36,667 bases of DNA from VRUE01 sp963817945 (GTDB taxonomy: Bacteria > Actinomycetota > Thermoleophilia > Solirubrobacterales > 70-9): contig CAWFQH010000006.1 of assembly GCA_963817945.1 (NCBI GenBank), positions 1 through 36,667 of the forward strand, written 5' to 3'. The stretch's first letter is position 1, and every line of letters starts with the position of its first letter. The position numbers were made by a program, and so were the translations under genes. The notes beneath the pieces were generated by a model that was given only the letters and a program-made list of their open reading frames with translations, made no database searches and was not told where the DNA came from. Shown here piece after piece: positions 17,792 to 24,911 of the stretch.

Positions 17792-18145
17792 ATGGCCGTC
17801 CTCACCAAGCGCCAGCAGCGGCTGCGTCGCCGCCGCCGGGTCCGTGCCCGGATCGTCGGCACGGCCGAGCGGCCGCGCCTCTCCGTCTACCGGTCCAACC
17901 GCGGCGTCTTCGCCCAGCTCATCGACGATGGCAAGGGGCACACTGTGGCCGCGGTCAACTGGATCGAGCCGGAGCTGCGCAAGCTGACCGCCAGCGAGCA
18001 GGCCAAGCGCGCCGGCGAGCTGCTGGCGGACCGGGCCAAAGCCGCCGGCGTGGAGGCCTGTGTCTTCGATCGTGGCGGCTACAAGTTCCACGGGCGGGTC
18101 AAGGCTCTGGCCGAGGGCGCCCGCGAGGGAGGGCTGAAGTTCTGA
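17792..18145 (+). CDS. rplR: 50S ribosomal protein L18
   Basis: L18 binds 5S rRNA with L5. It has 117 residues, normal length, with a basic start (KRQQRLRRRRRVRARI), RLSVYRSNR and the C-terminal FDRGGYKFHGRVKALAEGAREGGLKF. It follows rplF by two bases. Confidence 0.97.
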   Translation: MAVLTKRQQRLRRRRRVRARIVGTAERPRLSVYRSNRGVFAQLIDDGKGHTVAAVNWIEPELRKLTASEQAKRAGELLADRAKAAGVEACVFDRGGYKFHGRVKALAEGAREGGLKF

Positions 18146-18179
18146 TGAGCGTCGAGCGTTCGCTACCTTCCGTGGCCGC

Positions 18180-19040
18180 ATGAAGGGCATGGACATGAGA
18201 AACGTGGAGACGGTGAGCCCGCGCGGCCTCGATCTCCAGGAGCGCGTTATCGAGATCAACCGCGTCGCCAAGGTCGTCAAGGGCGGGCGCCGCTTCTCCT
18301 TCACGGCGCTGGTCGCCGTGGGCGACGAAGAGGGCGTGGTCGGGATCGGCTACGGCAAGGCGCGCGAGGTGCCGCTGGCGATCCAGAAGGCCGTTGAGAA
18401 CGCGCGCAAGAACCTGATCCGGGTGCCCAAATACGGTCAGACCCTGACCCACAAGATCGTCGGCCGCTTCGGCGCCGGCCACGTCGTCCTGCGCCCGGCC
18501 AGCCCCGGTACCGGCGTCATCGCGGGCGGCGGCGTACGCGCCGTGCTCGAGCTAGGCGGCGTCCGCGACGTGCTGACCAAGAGCATCGGCACTCAGAATC
18601 CGATCAACCTGGTCAAGGCGACCATGGACGGGCTCGTGCGACTGCGGCGGCCAGAGGAGGTCGCGGAGCTGCGCGGGCTGACGGTTGCCCAGGTGCTGGG
18701 GATTCAGAAGACCAACGGCGTGACCGAGACTGTCCAGGGACCGGGCGCCCAGCCCGCGGGTCCTGTCGAGGAGTCGGACTCCTCGTCCTCGCAGGCTGCG
18801 GGCGAGGAGCCCACCCCTACGCCACCCGCGGGAGAGGCGTCGGGAACTGAGCAGGCTCAGACGCCACCGGCTGAAGCCTCAGCGGCTGAGCAGCCGTCGG
18901 ACCCGAAAGCTGAGAGCGGGACTCCGGCCGATGCGGGAGCGCCCGCCGACGAAGCTGCTGCGCAAGCCGAACCGGAGGCTTCCGGCGACGCGACGCCCGT
19001 CGAAGAGCCGGGGCCGCCGGCTGAGGAGGGGCAGTCGTGA
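18180..19040 (+). CDS. rpsE: 30S ribosomal protein S5 with acidic C-terminal tail
   Basis: S5 guards decoding fidelity and mRNA entry. Residues 1 to about 184 form a normal S5, including GGRRFSFTALVAVGD, GYGKAREVP and the VLRPASPGTGVIAGGGVRAV loop. About 100 extra C-terminal residues are rich in proline, alanine, glutamate and serine and are probably disordered. The tail opens with AGPVEESDSSSS, encoded by a 37-bp segment identical to one in rpsQ. The start is ambiguous: ATG at 18180, 18189 or 18195; the AAGGG at 18183-18187 best fits the later ones. The stop overlaps the rpmD GTG. Confidence 0.94.
   Translation: MKGMDMRNVETVSPRGLDLQERVIEINRVAKVVKGGRRFSFTALVAVGDEEGVVGIGYGKAREVPLAIQKAVENARKNLIRVPKYGQTLTHKIVGRFGAGHVVLRPASPGTGVIAGGGVRAVLELGGVRDVLTKSIGTQNPINLVKATMDGLVRLRRPEEVAELRGLTVAQVLGIQKTNGVTETVQGPGAQPAGPVEESDSSSSQAAGEEPTPTPPAGEASGTEQAQTPPAEASAAEQPSDPKAESGTPADAGAPADEAAAQAEPEASGDATPVEEPGPPAEEGQS
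18756..18792 (+). repeat. In-frame 37-bp palindromic repeat, copy in rpsE
   Basis: Identical to 14223-14259 in rpsQ, on the same strand and in the same reading frame, with the palindrome CGAGGAGTC-G-GACTCCTCG. Similarity continues loosely downstream: a GCTGCGGGCGAGGAG block and ACGCCACCCGC occur in both genes. The duplication therefore probably covered about 90 bp and then diverged. Confidence 0.85.
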
Positions 19041-19216
19041 GCGGGGTGACGATCAAGCAGGTCCGGTCCGCCGCCGGGAGCAACCCGAGCCAGAAAGCGA
19101 CCCTGCGGGCGCTGGGGTTGGGCGGCATCGGCAAGTCGGTTGAGCGCAAGGACACGCCGCAGCTTCAGGGGCAGATCCGGGTCGTCTCGCACCTGGTGGA
19201 GGTCGACGGTGGCTGA
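19037..19216 (+). CDS. rpmD: 50S ribosomal protein L30
   Basis: L30 is a small 5S-region protein. Reading from the GTG at 19037 gives 59 residues with the family pattern IKQVRSAAGSNPSQKATLRALGL followed by IRVVSHLVEV. It overlaps the rpsE stop (GTGA) and, at its end, the first codons of rplO, so three genes are coupled in a row. Confidence 0.93.
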   Translation: MSGVTIKQVRSAAGSNPSQKATLRALGLGGIGKSVERKDTPQLQGQIRVVSHLVEVDGG

Positions 19217-19769
19217 GAAAGCGACCAAGGAGAAAGCAGCGAAAAAAGGCAAAGCTTCCAAGGACGAGAAGGCTGGTCCGAGCGAGCGCACCCTGGAGAT
19301 CGGCCTGCACAATTTGCGCCCGAAGCCGGGCTCCAAACGGCCCCGCAAGCGGCTCGGACGCGGCGAGGGCAGTGGGCTCGGCAAGACTTCCGGCCGCGGC
19401 CAGAAGGGCTACGGCTCGCGTTCGGGCTCGAAGAAGAAGGCCGGCTACGAGGGCGGGCAGAACCCGATCCACATGCGGATGCGAAAGCTTCGCGGTCCGC
19501 ACAAAAAGCAGTCGATGCCGTTCGAGAAATTCCGCACCTCGACCCAGCCGATCAACGTCGGCGACCTCGAGGAGCGCTTCGACGCCGGCACCGAGGTGAC
19601 GCCGGCGTCCCTGAAGGAGAAGGGCCTCGCCAAGGGCTCCGATCCGGTCAAGGTCCTCGCCCGGGGAGAGGTCTCCAAGAAGCTCGATGTCCACGCGCAC
19701 GGCTTCAGTGCGGCAGCCAGGGAGAAGATCGAGGCTGCCGGCGGTTCCTGTCACACTTTGGAGCCGTAA
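19209..19769 (+). CDS. rplO: 50S ribosomal protein L15 with basic N-terminal extension
   Basis: L15 is a late-assembly protein of the large subunit. The GTG at 19209, overlapping rpmD by eight bases, gives 186 residues. The first ~27 are an added lysine/alanine-rich stretch (EKATKEKAAKKGKASKDEKA) like the tail of L22. The L15 core starts at LEIGLHNLRPKPGS and includes the glycine-rich GRGEGSGLGKTSGRGQKG. The TAATG junction couples it to secY. Confidence 0.95.
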   Translation: MAEKATKEKAAKKGKASKDEKAGPSERTLEIGLHNLRPKPGSKRPRKRLGRGEGSGLGKTSGRGQKGYGSRSGSKKKAGYEGGQNPIHMRMRKLRGPHKKQSMPFEKFRTSTQPINVGDLEERFDAGTEVTPASLKEKGLAKGSDPVKVLARGEVSKKLDVHAHGFSAAAREKIEAAGGSCHTLEP

Positions 19770-21040
19770 TGCTCAGGACTATTGCGAACGCTTTCAGCGT
19801 CGCCGACATCCGCAAGAAACTGCTCTTCACGGCGGCGATGCTGGCTTTGTACAGGCTTGGCGCCTACATCCCGGCGCCCGGCGTCGACGCCGATGCCGTC
19901 AAGGAACTCTCGAGCAACTTCGCCGGCGACAACATCCTCGGCTTCCTCAGCCTCTTCTCGGGCGGCGCGCTGGAACGGCTCTCGCTGTTCGCGCTGGGGA
20001 TCATGCCCTACATCACCGCCTCGATCATCCTCCAGCTGCTGACGGTCGTCGTCCCCTCGCTGGAGAAATTGCAAAAAGAAGGCGAGGTCGGGCAGCAGAA
20101 GATCACCCAGTACACGCGCTACCTGACCGTCGGCTTGGCGTTCGGGCAGGCCTGGGGCTTCGTCTTTCTCTTCCGCTCCTTCGGCAACCAGGCCGGCGGC
20201 AACCTGATCGGCACCCTCAGCGGCACCAAAGTGCTGCTGATCGTGATCTGCCTGACCGCCGGCTGCACCCTGCTGATGTGGCTGGGCGAGCTAATCACCC
20301 AGCGCGGCATCGGCAACGGCATCTCGCTGATGATCTTTGCCTCGATCGTCTCCGGCCTCCCCGGCGGCATCACGGCCTGGTGGACGAACCCAGACCAGGT
20401 CTTCGTCGTGATGATGCCCTTCGTGGCGCTCGCGGTGATCATCGCGATCGTCTTCGTCCAGGAGGGGCAGCGGCGGATCCCGGTCCAGTACGCCAAACGT
20501 GTCGTCGGCCGCAAAATGACCTCCGGCGGCTCGACCTATTTGCCGCTGCGGGTAAACATGGCCGGCGTCATCCCGGTCATCTTCGCCGCCTCGATCATGG
20601 CCTTCCCGCCGACCATCGGGCAGCTGCTCAACACCCCCGCCGCCCTCGACTTCGCTGCCTTCTTCGGGCCCAACACCTGGGCTTACGTGGCCGGCGAGGT
20701 GTTCTTCATCGTCATCTTCACCTACTTCTACACCGCGGTCACCTTCAACCCGGTCGACCAGGCCGACAACCTGAAGAAATACGGCGGTTTCATCCCCGGC
20801 GTGCGGCCGGGGAGGCCCACTGCCGAGTACCTCGACCGGATCCTCTCGCGGCTGACCTTCCCGGGCGCCCTCTACCTGGGGGCGGTGGCGGCGCTGCCGA
20901 CGATCCTGATCAGCCAGACCTCGGCCAACTTCTTCTTCGGTGGCACGTCGATCCTGATCGTCGTCGGCGTTGCGCTGGACACGGTCAAGCAGCTCGAGGC
21001 GCAGCTGATGATGCGCAACTACGAGGGCTTCCTGAAATAG
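19769..21040 (+). CDS. secY: Protein translocase subunit SecY
   Basis: SecY is the channel of the general secretion and membrane-insertion pathway. The 423-residue protein has ten membrane helices, the plug region after the first helix, and the cytoplasmic loops with GQRRIPVQYAKR and TFNPVDQADNLKKYGGFIPGVRPG that contact SecA or the ribosome. It is coupled to rplO (TAATG). Downstream of the stop lies element C4 rather than an immediate adk start. Confidence 0.98.
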   Translation: MLRTIANAFSVADIRKKLLFTAAMLALYRLGAYIPAPGVDADAVKELSSNFAGDNILGFLSLFSGGALERLSLFALGIMPYITASIILQLLTVVVPSLEKLQKEGEVGQQKITQYTRYLTVGLAFGQAWGFVFLFRSFGNQAGGNLIGTLSGTKVLLIVICLTAGCTLLMWLGELITQRGIGNGISLMIFASIVSGLPGGITAWWTNPDQVFVVMMPFVALAVIIAIVFVQEGQRRIPVQYAKRVVGRKMTSGGSTYLPLRVNMAGVIPVIFAASIMAFPPTIGQLLNTPAALDFAAFFGPNTWAYVAGEVFFIVIFTYFYTAVTFNPVDQADNLKKYGGFIPGVRPGRPTAEYLDRILSRLTFPGALYLGAVAALPTILISQTSANFFFGGTSILIVVGVALDTVKQLEAQLMMRNYEGFLK

Positions 21041-21041
21041 G

Positions 21042-21166
21042 CTGAGAGCCCTGCAAATCTGCACATCTCGGGGTCTTCAGTCGGCCTCCTCGGGTCACGC
21101 ACAGAAGTGCGCTCCCCTCGTCGGCCTCCCTGCATCCCCCGACCTGCTTGATTTTCGGGCTCTCAG
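21042..21166 (-). repeat. Core-box inverted-repeat element C4 (secY-adk gap)
   Basis: Short perfect arms CTGAGAGCCC (21042-21051) and GGGCTCTCAG (21157-21166) start two bases after the secY stop. The core shows TCCTCGG (21087-21093), an internal CGCAC-AGAA-GTGCG hairpin and CCTGCATCC (21129-21137), in the same order as copies C1-C3. The hairpin and neighbouring GGGTCACGCAC match copy C5. Unlike C1-C3, the right arm ends 36 bases before the next start codon and does not cover the adk ribosome site. Confidence 0.7.
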
Positions 21167-21202
21167 TCCAATTTCAAACTCAAAACTCCATCCAGGAAGG
21201 CC

Positions 21203-21883
21203 ATGACCGAGTTGAATCTCGTACTGTTGGGACCCCCGGGGTCGGGCAAGGGCACGCAGGGGGAGCGGCTGCAGGAGGACCTGCGGTTGCCCTACTACGC
21301 GACCGGCGACATCCTGCGGGCGGCTGTTCGCGAAGGGACCGAGCTGGGCCGGGCGGCGAAGGAGTACATGGACCGCGGCGATCTCGTCCCCGACGAGGTG
21401 ATCGTGGGCGCGATCGGCGAGCGGATCGACTCCAGCGAGGCGGCCGACGGCTTCATCCTCGACGGCTTCCCCCGCACCGTCCCGCAGGCCGAAGCGCTGG
21501 CGGCGAAGCTGGTCGAGCTCGGCAAGTCTCTAACCGGGGTGCTGCTGATTGACGCCAGCGACGAGGAGGTGACGCGGCGGCTGGGGGGACGGCGCACCTG
21601 CGTCGAGAACGGGCACGTCTTCCACGTCGAGTTCAGCCCGCCCGAGCGGGAGGGCGTCTGCGACGTCGACGGCAGCGAGCTGATCGTCCGCGACGACGAC
21701 AAGCCGGATGTGATTCGCCACCGCCTCGACCAGTACCACGCCAAGACCGAGCCGCTGATCGACTTCTACGACCACCAGAGCCTGCTGCGGCGGATCGATG
21801 GCTGCGCCGCGCCGGAAGAGGTCGCCGCCGAGCTGCGCCGCACCCTGGCGACGCTGAAGCTGGAAGCCGACGGGGCGATCTAG
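21203..21883 (+). CDS. adk: Adenylate kinase
   Basis: Adk interconverts ATP + AMP and 2 ADP. The 226-residue long-lid form has the P-loop GPPGSGKGT at 10-18, the AMP-site segment DGFPRT near 90 and a LID from about 128 to 165. In typical long-lid enzymes of Gram-positives the LID carries C-x2-C ... C-x2-C/D zinc ligands. Here the pairs read CVEN and CDVD, so two of the four cysteines are replaced and zinc binding is doubtful. AGGAAGG precedes the ATG. Its usual spc-operon position after secY is kept. Confidence 0.97.
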   Translation: MTELNLVLLGPPGSGKGTQGERLQEDLRLPYYATGDILRAAVREGTELGRAAKEYMDRGDLVPDEVIVGAIGERIDSSEAADGFILDGFPRTVPQAEALAAKLVELGKSLTGVLLIDASDEEVTRRLGGRRTCVENGHVFHVEFSPPEREGVCDVDGSELIVRDDDKPDVIRHRLDQYHAKTEPLIDFYDHQSLLRRIDGCAAPEEVAAELRRTLATLKLEADGAI

Positions 21884-21905
21884 AGGGCTGGGCCAGGCGG
21901 CTAGC

Positions 21906-22673
21906 GTGTACCGAATGATTGTCCGCAAGACCCCGGAGCAGGTCGAGAAGATGGCCGCCTCGGGTGAGGTCCTCGTTCGCTGTCTGCGGATGCTGGCCGC
22001 CAAGGCGCGGGCCGGGGTGACGACGAGGGAGCTCGACACCGCCGCAGAGAAATTCATTCGCTCGCAGGGGGCGGAGCCCGCCTTCAAGGGCTATCGGGGC
22101 TTTCCCGGCTCGATCTGCGCCTCGCCGAACTCGATGGTGGTCCATGGCATCCCTGGCCCCTACGAGCTGAAACGTGGCGACGTTCTCTCGATCGACGTCG
22201 GCGTGATCAAGGACGGCTGGGTCTCCGACGCGGCGATCACGGTGCCGATCGGCGAGATCGGCGAGGAGCCGCGCAAGCTGCTCGACGTCACCAAGGCTGC
22301 CCTCTTCGCCGGCGCCGAGCAGATGCGCCCGGGCAATCACCTCGGTGACGTCTCGGCGACGATCCAGAAGACGGTCGAGATCGAGGGCCTCTCGATCATC
22401 CGCACCCTGGTGGGGCACGGGATCGGCCGGGAGATGCACGAGGAGCCGCAGGTTCCCAACTTCGGCGAGCCGGGCAAGGGTCCGGTGCTGGAGGAGGGCA
22501 CGGTGCTCGCGATCGAGCCGATGGTCAACGCCGGTGGCGCCCTGATCCGCATGGGGGACGACGGCTGGGCGGTTTATTCCCAGGACGGGTCCCTCGCCGC
22601 CCATTTCGAGTTCACGGTCGCCGTCACTGCCGACGGGCCCCGGATCCTGACTCCATGGCACGAGGACGAGTAG
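21906..22673 (+). CDS. map: Methionine aminopeptidase, type I
   Basis: Removes the initiator methionine from new proteins, with two metal ions. The 255-residue protein shows the metal ligands in order: the aspartate of SIDVGV, the aspartate of GWVSDAA, the histidine of GHGIGREMHEEP, the glutamate of AIEPM and the glutamate of HFEFTV. The start may be the GTG at 21906 or the ATG at 21915; both are close to an AGGCGG. In most genomes infA follows; here a different small pair does. Confidence 0.96.
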   Translation: MYRMIVRKTPEQVEKMAASGEVLVRCLRMLAAKARAGVTTRELDTAAEKFIRSQGAEPAFKGYRGFPGSICASPNSMVVHGIPGPYELKRGDVLSIDVGVIKDGWVSDAAITVPIGEIGEEPRKLLDVTKAALFAGAEQMRPGNHLGDVSATIQKTVEIEGLSIIRTLVGHGIGREMHEEPQVPNFGEPGKGPVLEEGTVLAIEPMVNAGGALIRMGDDGWAVYSQDGSLAAHFEFTVAVTADGPRILTPWHEDE

Positions 22674-22712
22674 ACCCCTAGGAGGGGAGAGTTTGGCGCG
22701 CCCCGCCCTTAG

Positions 22713-22928
22713 ATGGGCGTGCGTTTCAGCCGCCACGCGAAGAACAGGATGCGCCGTCACAAGCTGACACGGAACGACGTTCTCGGAGTCGTTGCCGCCG
22801 AGAATCGAATGGGAGAGGATCGGGAAGGGAATCCGATCTACATGAAGGAGGTCAGGGGCATTCTCTTTCTCGCGATTGTGGCACTTGACGATGGAAGCCT
22901 GATCACCATCTACGATTCGAGGGCATGA
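22713..22928 (+). CDS. Small DUF4258/BrnT-like protein, possible RNase toxin
   Basis: A 71-residue protein beginning FSRHAKNRMRRHKLTRNDVLGVV and ending DGSLITIYDSRA. This pattern (SxHAxxRM ... helix ... beta strands ending in a TxY-like motif) resembles the DUF4258/BrnT group of small RelE-fold proteins, many of which are toxins. Recognition is by pattern only. Its stop overlaps the next gene by four bases (ATGA), as in toxin-antitoxin pairs. No ribosome site is near the ATG; a strong AGGAGGGGAG lies about 25 bases upstream. It sits between map and rpmJ, where infA is usually found. Confidence 0.6.
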   Translation: MGVRFSRHAKNRMRRHKLTRNDVLGVVAAENRMGEDREGNPIYMKEVRGILFLAIVALDDGSLITIYDSRA

Positions 22929-23224
22929 TGAAAGCCGATTACGAGAGCGCATTCGACACCGTCCAGATAACGCTGGAAGACGTGGATCGCTTTTCTGCCT
23001 GCAGCGACGTCGTAGGAGGCGGTGCAGTGATCGTGAGTTTCTACGACGGACATCCCGTGATGGTGGACGTGATCGGGACCCGCCACGGCTTCGAGGGACC
23101 CTTGCGTATCGCGGCCGACCGCAACAACATGGATGCGGAGGCGCTCATCGCAGCAGCGAAGGCGGCTATAGCCGCCCCGGATCGGCCGGTGCACCTCGAC
23201 GTCGGCGCTCGTGTCGCCGCCTGA
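22925..23224 (+). CDS. Hypothetical protein paired with the DUF4258-like gene
   Basis: A 99-residue acidic protein. Its start (MMKADYESAFDTVQITLEDV) resembles the YDPEADALYI opening of DUF2283-type small proteins, but the similarity is weak and I do not claim the family. It has no signal peptide or membrane segment; the middle is beta-rich (GGAVIVSFYDGHPVMVDVIG) and the end is an alanine-rich helix. The four-base overlap with the preceding gene suggests that the two products act together, possibly as antitoxin and toxin. It is followed by a 116-base gap before rpmJ. Confidence 0.55.
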   Translation: MMKADYESAFDTVQITLEDVDRFSACSDVVGGGAVIVSFYDGHPVMVDVIGTRHGFEGPLRIAADRNNMDAEALIAAAKAAIAAPDRPVHLDVGARVAA

Positions 23225-23340
23225 CGCTGCCGCGACCCGTCCCTTGCTATCTTTCCCGTTCGGCCCGATGGGCCGGTCGTGCCTGCTTGCCCGACTCCTG
23301 GGGCAGGCGGGAGTCCTGTTTTCGAGACGACACCGGAGCG
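23225..23340 (+). promoter_or_regulatory. Hairpin-containing gap before rpmJ
   Basis: A 116-base gap with no coding signal holds the small stem-loop CGGCCC-GAT-GGGCCG and a longer GCCTGC ... GCAGGC pairing, followed by a T-rich TTTTCGAGACG stretch. A TTGCTATCT sequence near 23246 is loosely promoter-like. Since the gene pair upstream looks inserted, this gap may carry a new promoter for the alpha-operon genes; that is inference. Confidence 0.3.
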
Positions 23341-23454
23341 ATGAAGGTCCGAGCTTCCGTAAAGCCGATGTGCGAAAAGTGCAAGGTGATCCGCCGTAAC
23401 GGCGCGGTCCTCGTGATCTGTCAGAACCCGCGTCACAAGCAGCGGCAGGGGTGA
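23341..23454 (+). CDS. rpmJ: 50S ribosomal protein L36
   Basis: Short zinc-ribbon protein of the large subunit. Translation from 23341 gives 37 residues beginning MKVRASVKPMCEKCK, with zinc ligands C11, C14, C27 and H32, the standard C+ form. It is followed 10 bases later by rpsM, the usual order. Confidence 0.96.
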   Translation: MKVRASVKPMCEKCKVIRRNGAVLVICQNPRHKQRQG

Positions 23455-23464
23455 CGGACTGACG

Positions 23465-23836
23465 ATGGCGCGCATCGCGGGGATCAACATCCCGGTCAAC
23501 AAGCGGGCCGAGATCGGGCTCACCTATATCTTCGGGATCGGTCGCTCGACGGCCGGCGAGATCCTCGCCGAGGCCAAGGTTGATCCGAACACCGCCGTCA
23601 AGGACTTGACCGAGGACGAGGTCATGCGCCTGCGCGAGGCGGTCGAGCGGCGCGAGGTCGAGGGCGACCTGCGGCGCGAGCGTTCCCAAGACGTCAAACG
23701 GCTGATGGAGATTGGCTCCTACCGGGGCCTGCGGCACCGCCGCGGCCTGCCGGTCCGGGGCCAGCGGACCAAGACCAACGCGCGCGGCCGCAAGGGCCCG
23801 CGCCGGATGAGCGTCGCCGGCAAGCGGAAGGTTTAG
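23465..23836 (+). CDS. rpsM: 30S ribosomal protein S13
   Basis: S13 forms bridges to L5 and contacts tRNA. It has 123 residues, with the ARIAGINIPVNKR start, the SYRGLRHRRGLPVRGQRTKTNAR segment and a basic tail, all typical. It heads the rpsM-rpsK-rpsD-rpoA-rplQ run. Confidence 0.97.
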   Translation: MARIAGINIPVNKRAEIGLTYIFGIGRSTAGEILAEAKVDPNTAVKDLTEDEVMRLREAVERREVEGDLRRERSQDVKRLMEIGSYRGLRHRRGLPVRGQRTKTNARGRKGPRRMSVAGKRKV

Positions 23837-23846
23837 GGCGAGAGCG

Positions 23847-24248
23847 ATGGCCGCGGCCAAGAAACCGGGCAAAGCGCGCACCAGGCGCCGCGTCAAGAAG
23901 AACATCGCCTACGGGCAGGCCCACATCAAGACTTCCTTCAATAACACGATCGTCACCCTCACCGACACTCAGGGCAACGTGATCGCCTGGGAGTCGGCCG
24001 GCTCAACTGGCTTTAAAGGCTCGCGCAAGTCGACCCCGTTCGCCGCCCAGGTGACCGCCGACGCGGCGGCCAAGAAGGGGATGGAGCACGGGCTCGAAAA
24101 AGTCGAGGTCTTCGCCAAGGGCGCCGGATCGGGGCGGGAGACGGCGATTCGCTCGCTGCAGGCTGCCGGCCTCGAAGTGACGACCGTAAAGGACGTCTCG
24201 CCGCAGGCCCACAACGGCTGCCGACCGAAGAAGCGGAGGCGCGTCTAG
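23847..24248 (+). CDS. rpsK: 30S ribosomal protein S11
   Basis: S11 shapes the platform near the mRNA exit and E site. The 133-residue protein shows AHIKTSFNNTIVTLTDTQGN and ends with SPQAHNGCRPKKRRRV, normal for the family. Its TAG overlaps the GTG start of rpsD. Confidence 0.97.
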   Translation: MAAAKKPGKARTRRRVKKNIAYGQAHIKTSFNNTIVTLTDTQGNVIAWESAGSTGFKGSRKSTPFAAQVTADAAAKKGMEHGLEKVEVFAKGAGSGRETAIRSLQAAGLEVTTVKDVSPQAHNGCRPKKRRRV

Positions 24249-24868
24249 TGGCTCGCGATACCGGCGCCCAGTGCAAGCAGTGCCGCCGCGAGGGGCAGAA
24301 GCTCTTCCTCAAGGGCGAGCGTTGCTTCACCGACAAGTGCGGGGTCGAGCGCCGCTCCTACCCGCCCGGCGAGCACGGCCGCGGCCGCATGCGGCAGTCC
24401 GAGTACCGGGTGCAGCTGCGCGAGAAGCAGAAGACGCGTCGCTATTACCAGGTGCTCGAGAGCCAGTTCCGCGCCTACTACGACAAGGCCTCTCGACAGG
24501 ATGGCGTGACCGGTGAGAACCTTTTGCGCCTGCTCGAGTCCCGCCTCGACAACGTCTTGGTCCGGCTCGGCTTCGCCGCCTCGCGCCGGCAGGCGCGCCA
24601 GCTCGTCCGCCACGGCCACTGGATGGTCAACGGGCGGCGGGTAGACGTGCCCTCCTACCAGGTGCGTCCCGAGGACATCATTTCGATCAAGCCCGACTCG
24701 GCCGCCACCGACACGATCCGCAAGGCGACCGAACTCGTCTCAACCGTGCCGGCCTGGCTACAGGCCGACCACGACTCTCTTACCGCCAAGGTCCTGCGCT
24801 ATCCGGAGCGCGCGGAGATCTCGGCCCCGGTGCAGGAGCAGCTGATCGTCGAGCTGTACTCCAAGTAG
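24248..24868 (+). CDS. rpsD: 30S ribosomal protein S4, zinc-binding type
   Basis: S4 starts 30S assembly and lines the mRNA entry. The 206-residue protein carries the zinc ligands C9, C12, C26 and C31 (C-x2-C-x13-C-x4-C) and an S4 RNA-binding domain (RLDNVLVRLGFAASRRQARQ onward). It starts with GTG, overlapping the rpsK stop by one base. In E. coli S4 represses the alpha operon; nothing specific to that is visible here. Confidence 0.97.
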   Translation: MARDTGAQCKQCRREGQKLFLKGERCFTDKCGVERRSYPPGEHGRGRMRQSEYRVQLREKQKTRRYYQVLESQFRAYYDKASRQDGVTGENLLRLLESRLDNVLVRLGFAASRRQARQLVRHGHWMVNGRRVDVPSYQVRPEDIISIKPDSAATDTIRKATELVSTVPAWLQADHDSLTAKVLRYPERAEISAPVQEQLIVELYSK

Positions 24869-24911
24869 TCCCAGCCCCGGATTTATCTGAACACGCATAC
24901 GCAAGGAACGC

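Noticed and set aside
19687..21045. A 452-codon frame overlapping secY
   Set aside because: It is an arginine/proline-rich shadow of secY in another frame, without hydrophobic helices.
9839..21166. The inter-ribosomal elements as plain intrinsic terminators
   Set aside because: They lack U-runs after the stems and lie inside an essential operon with no replacement promoters visible downstream. Their arms are weakened, not kept, on the sense strand.
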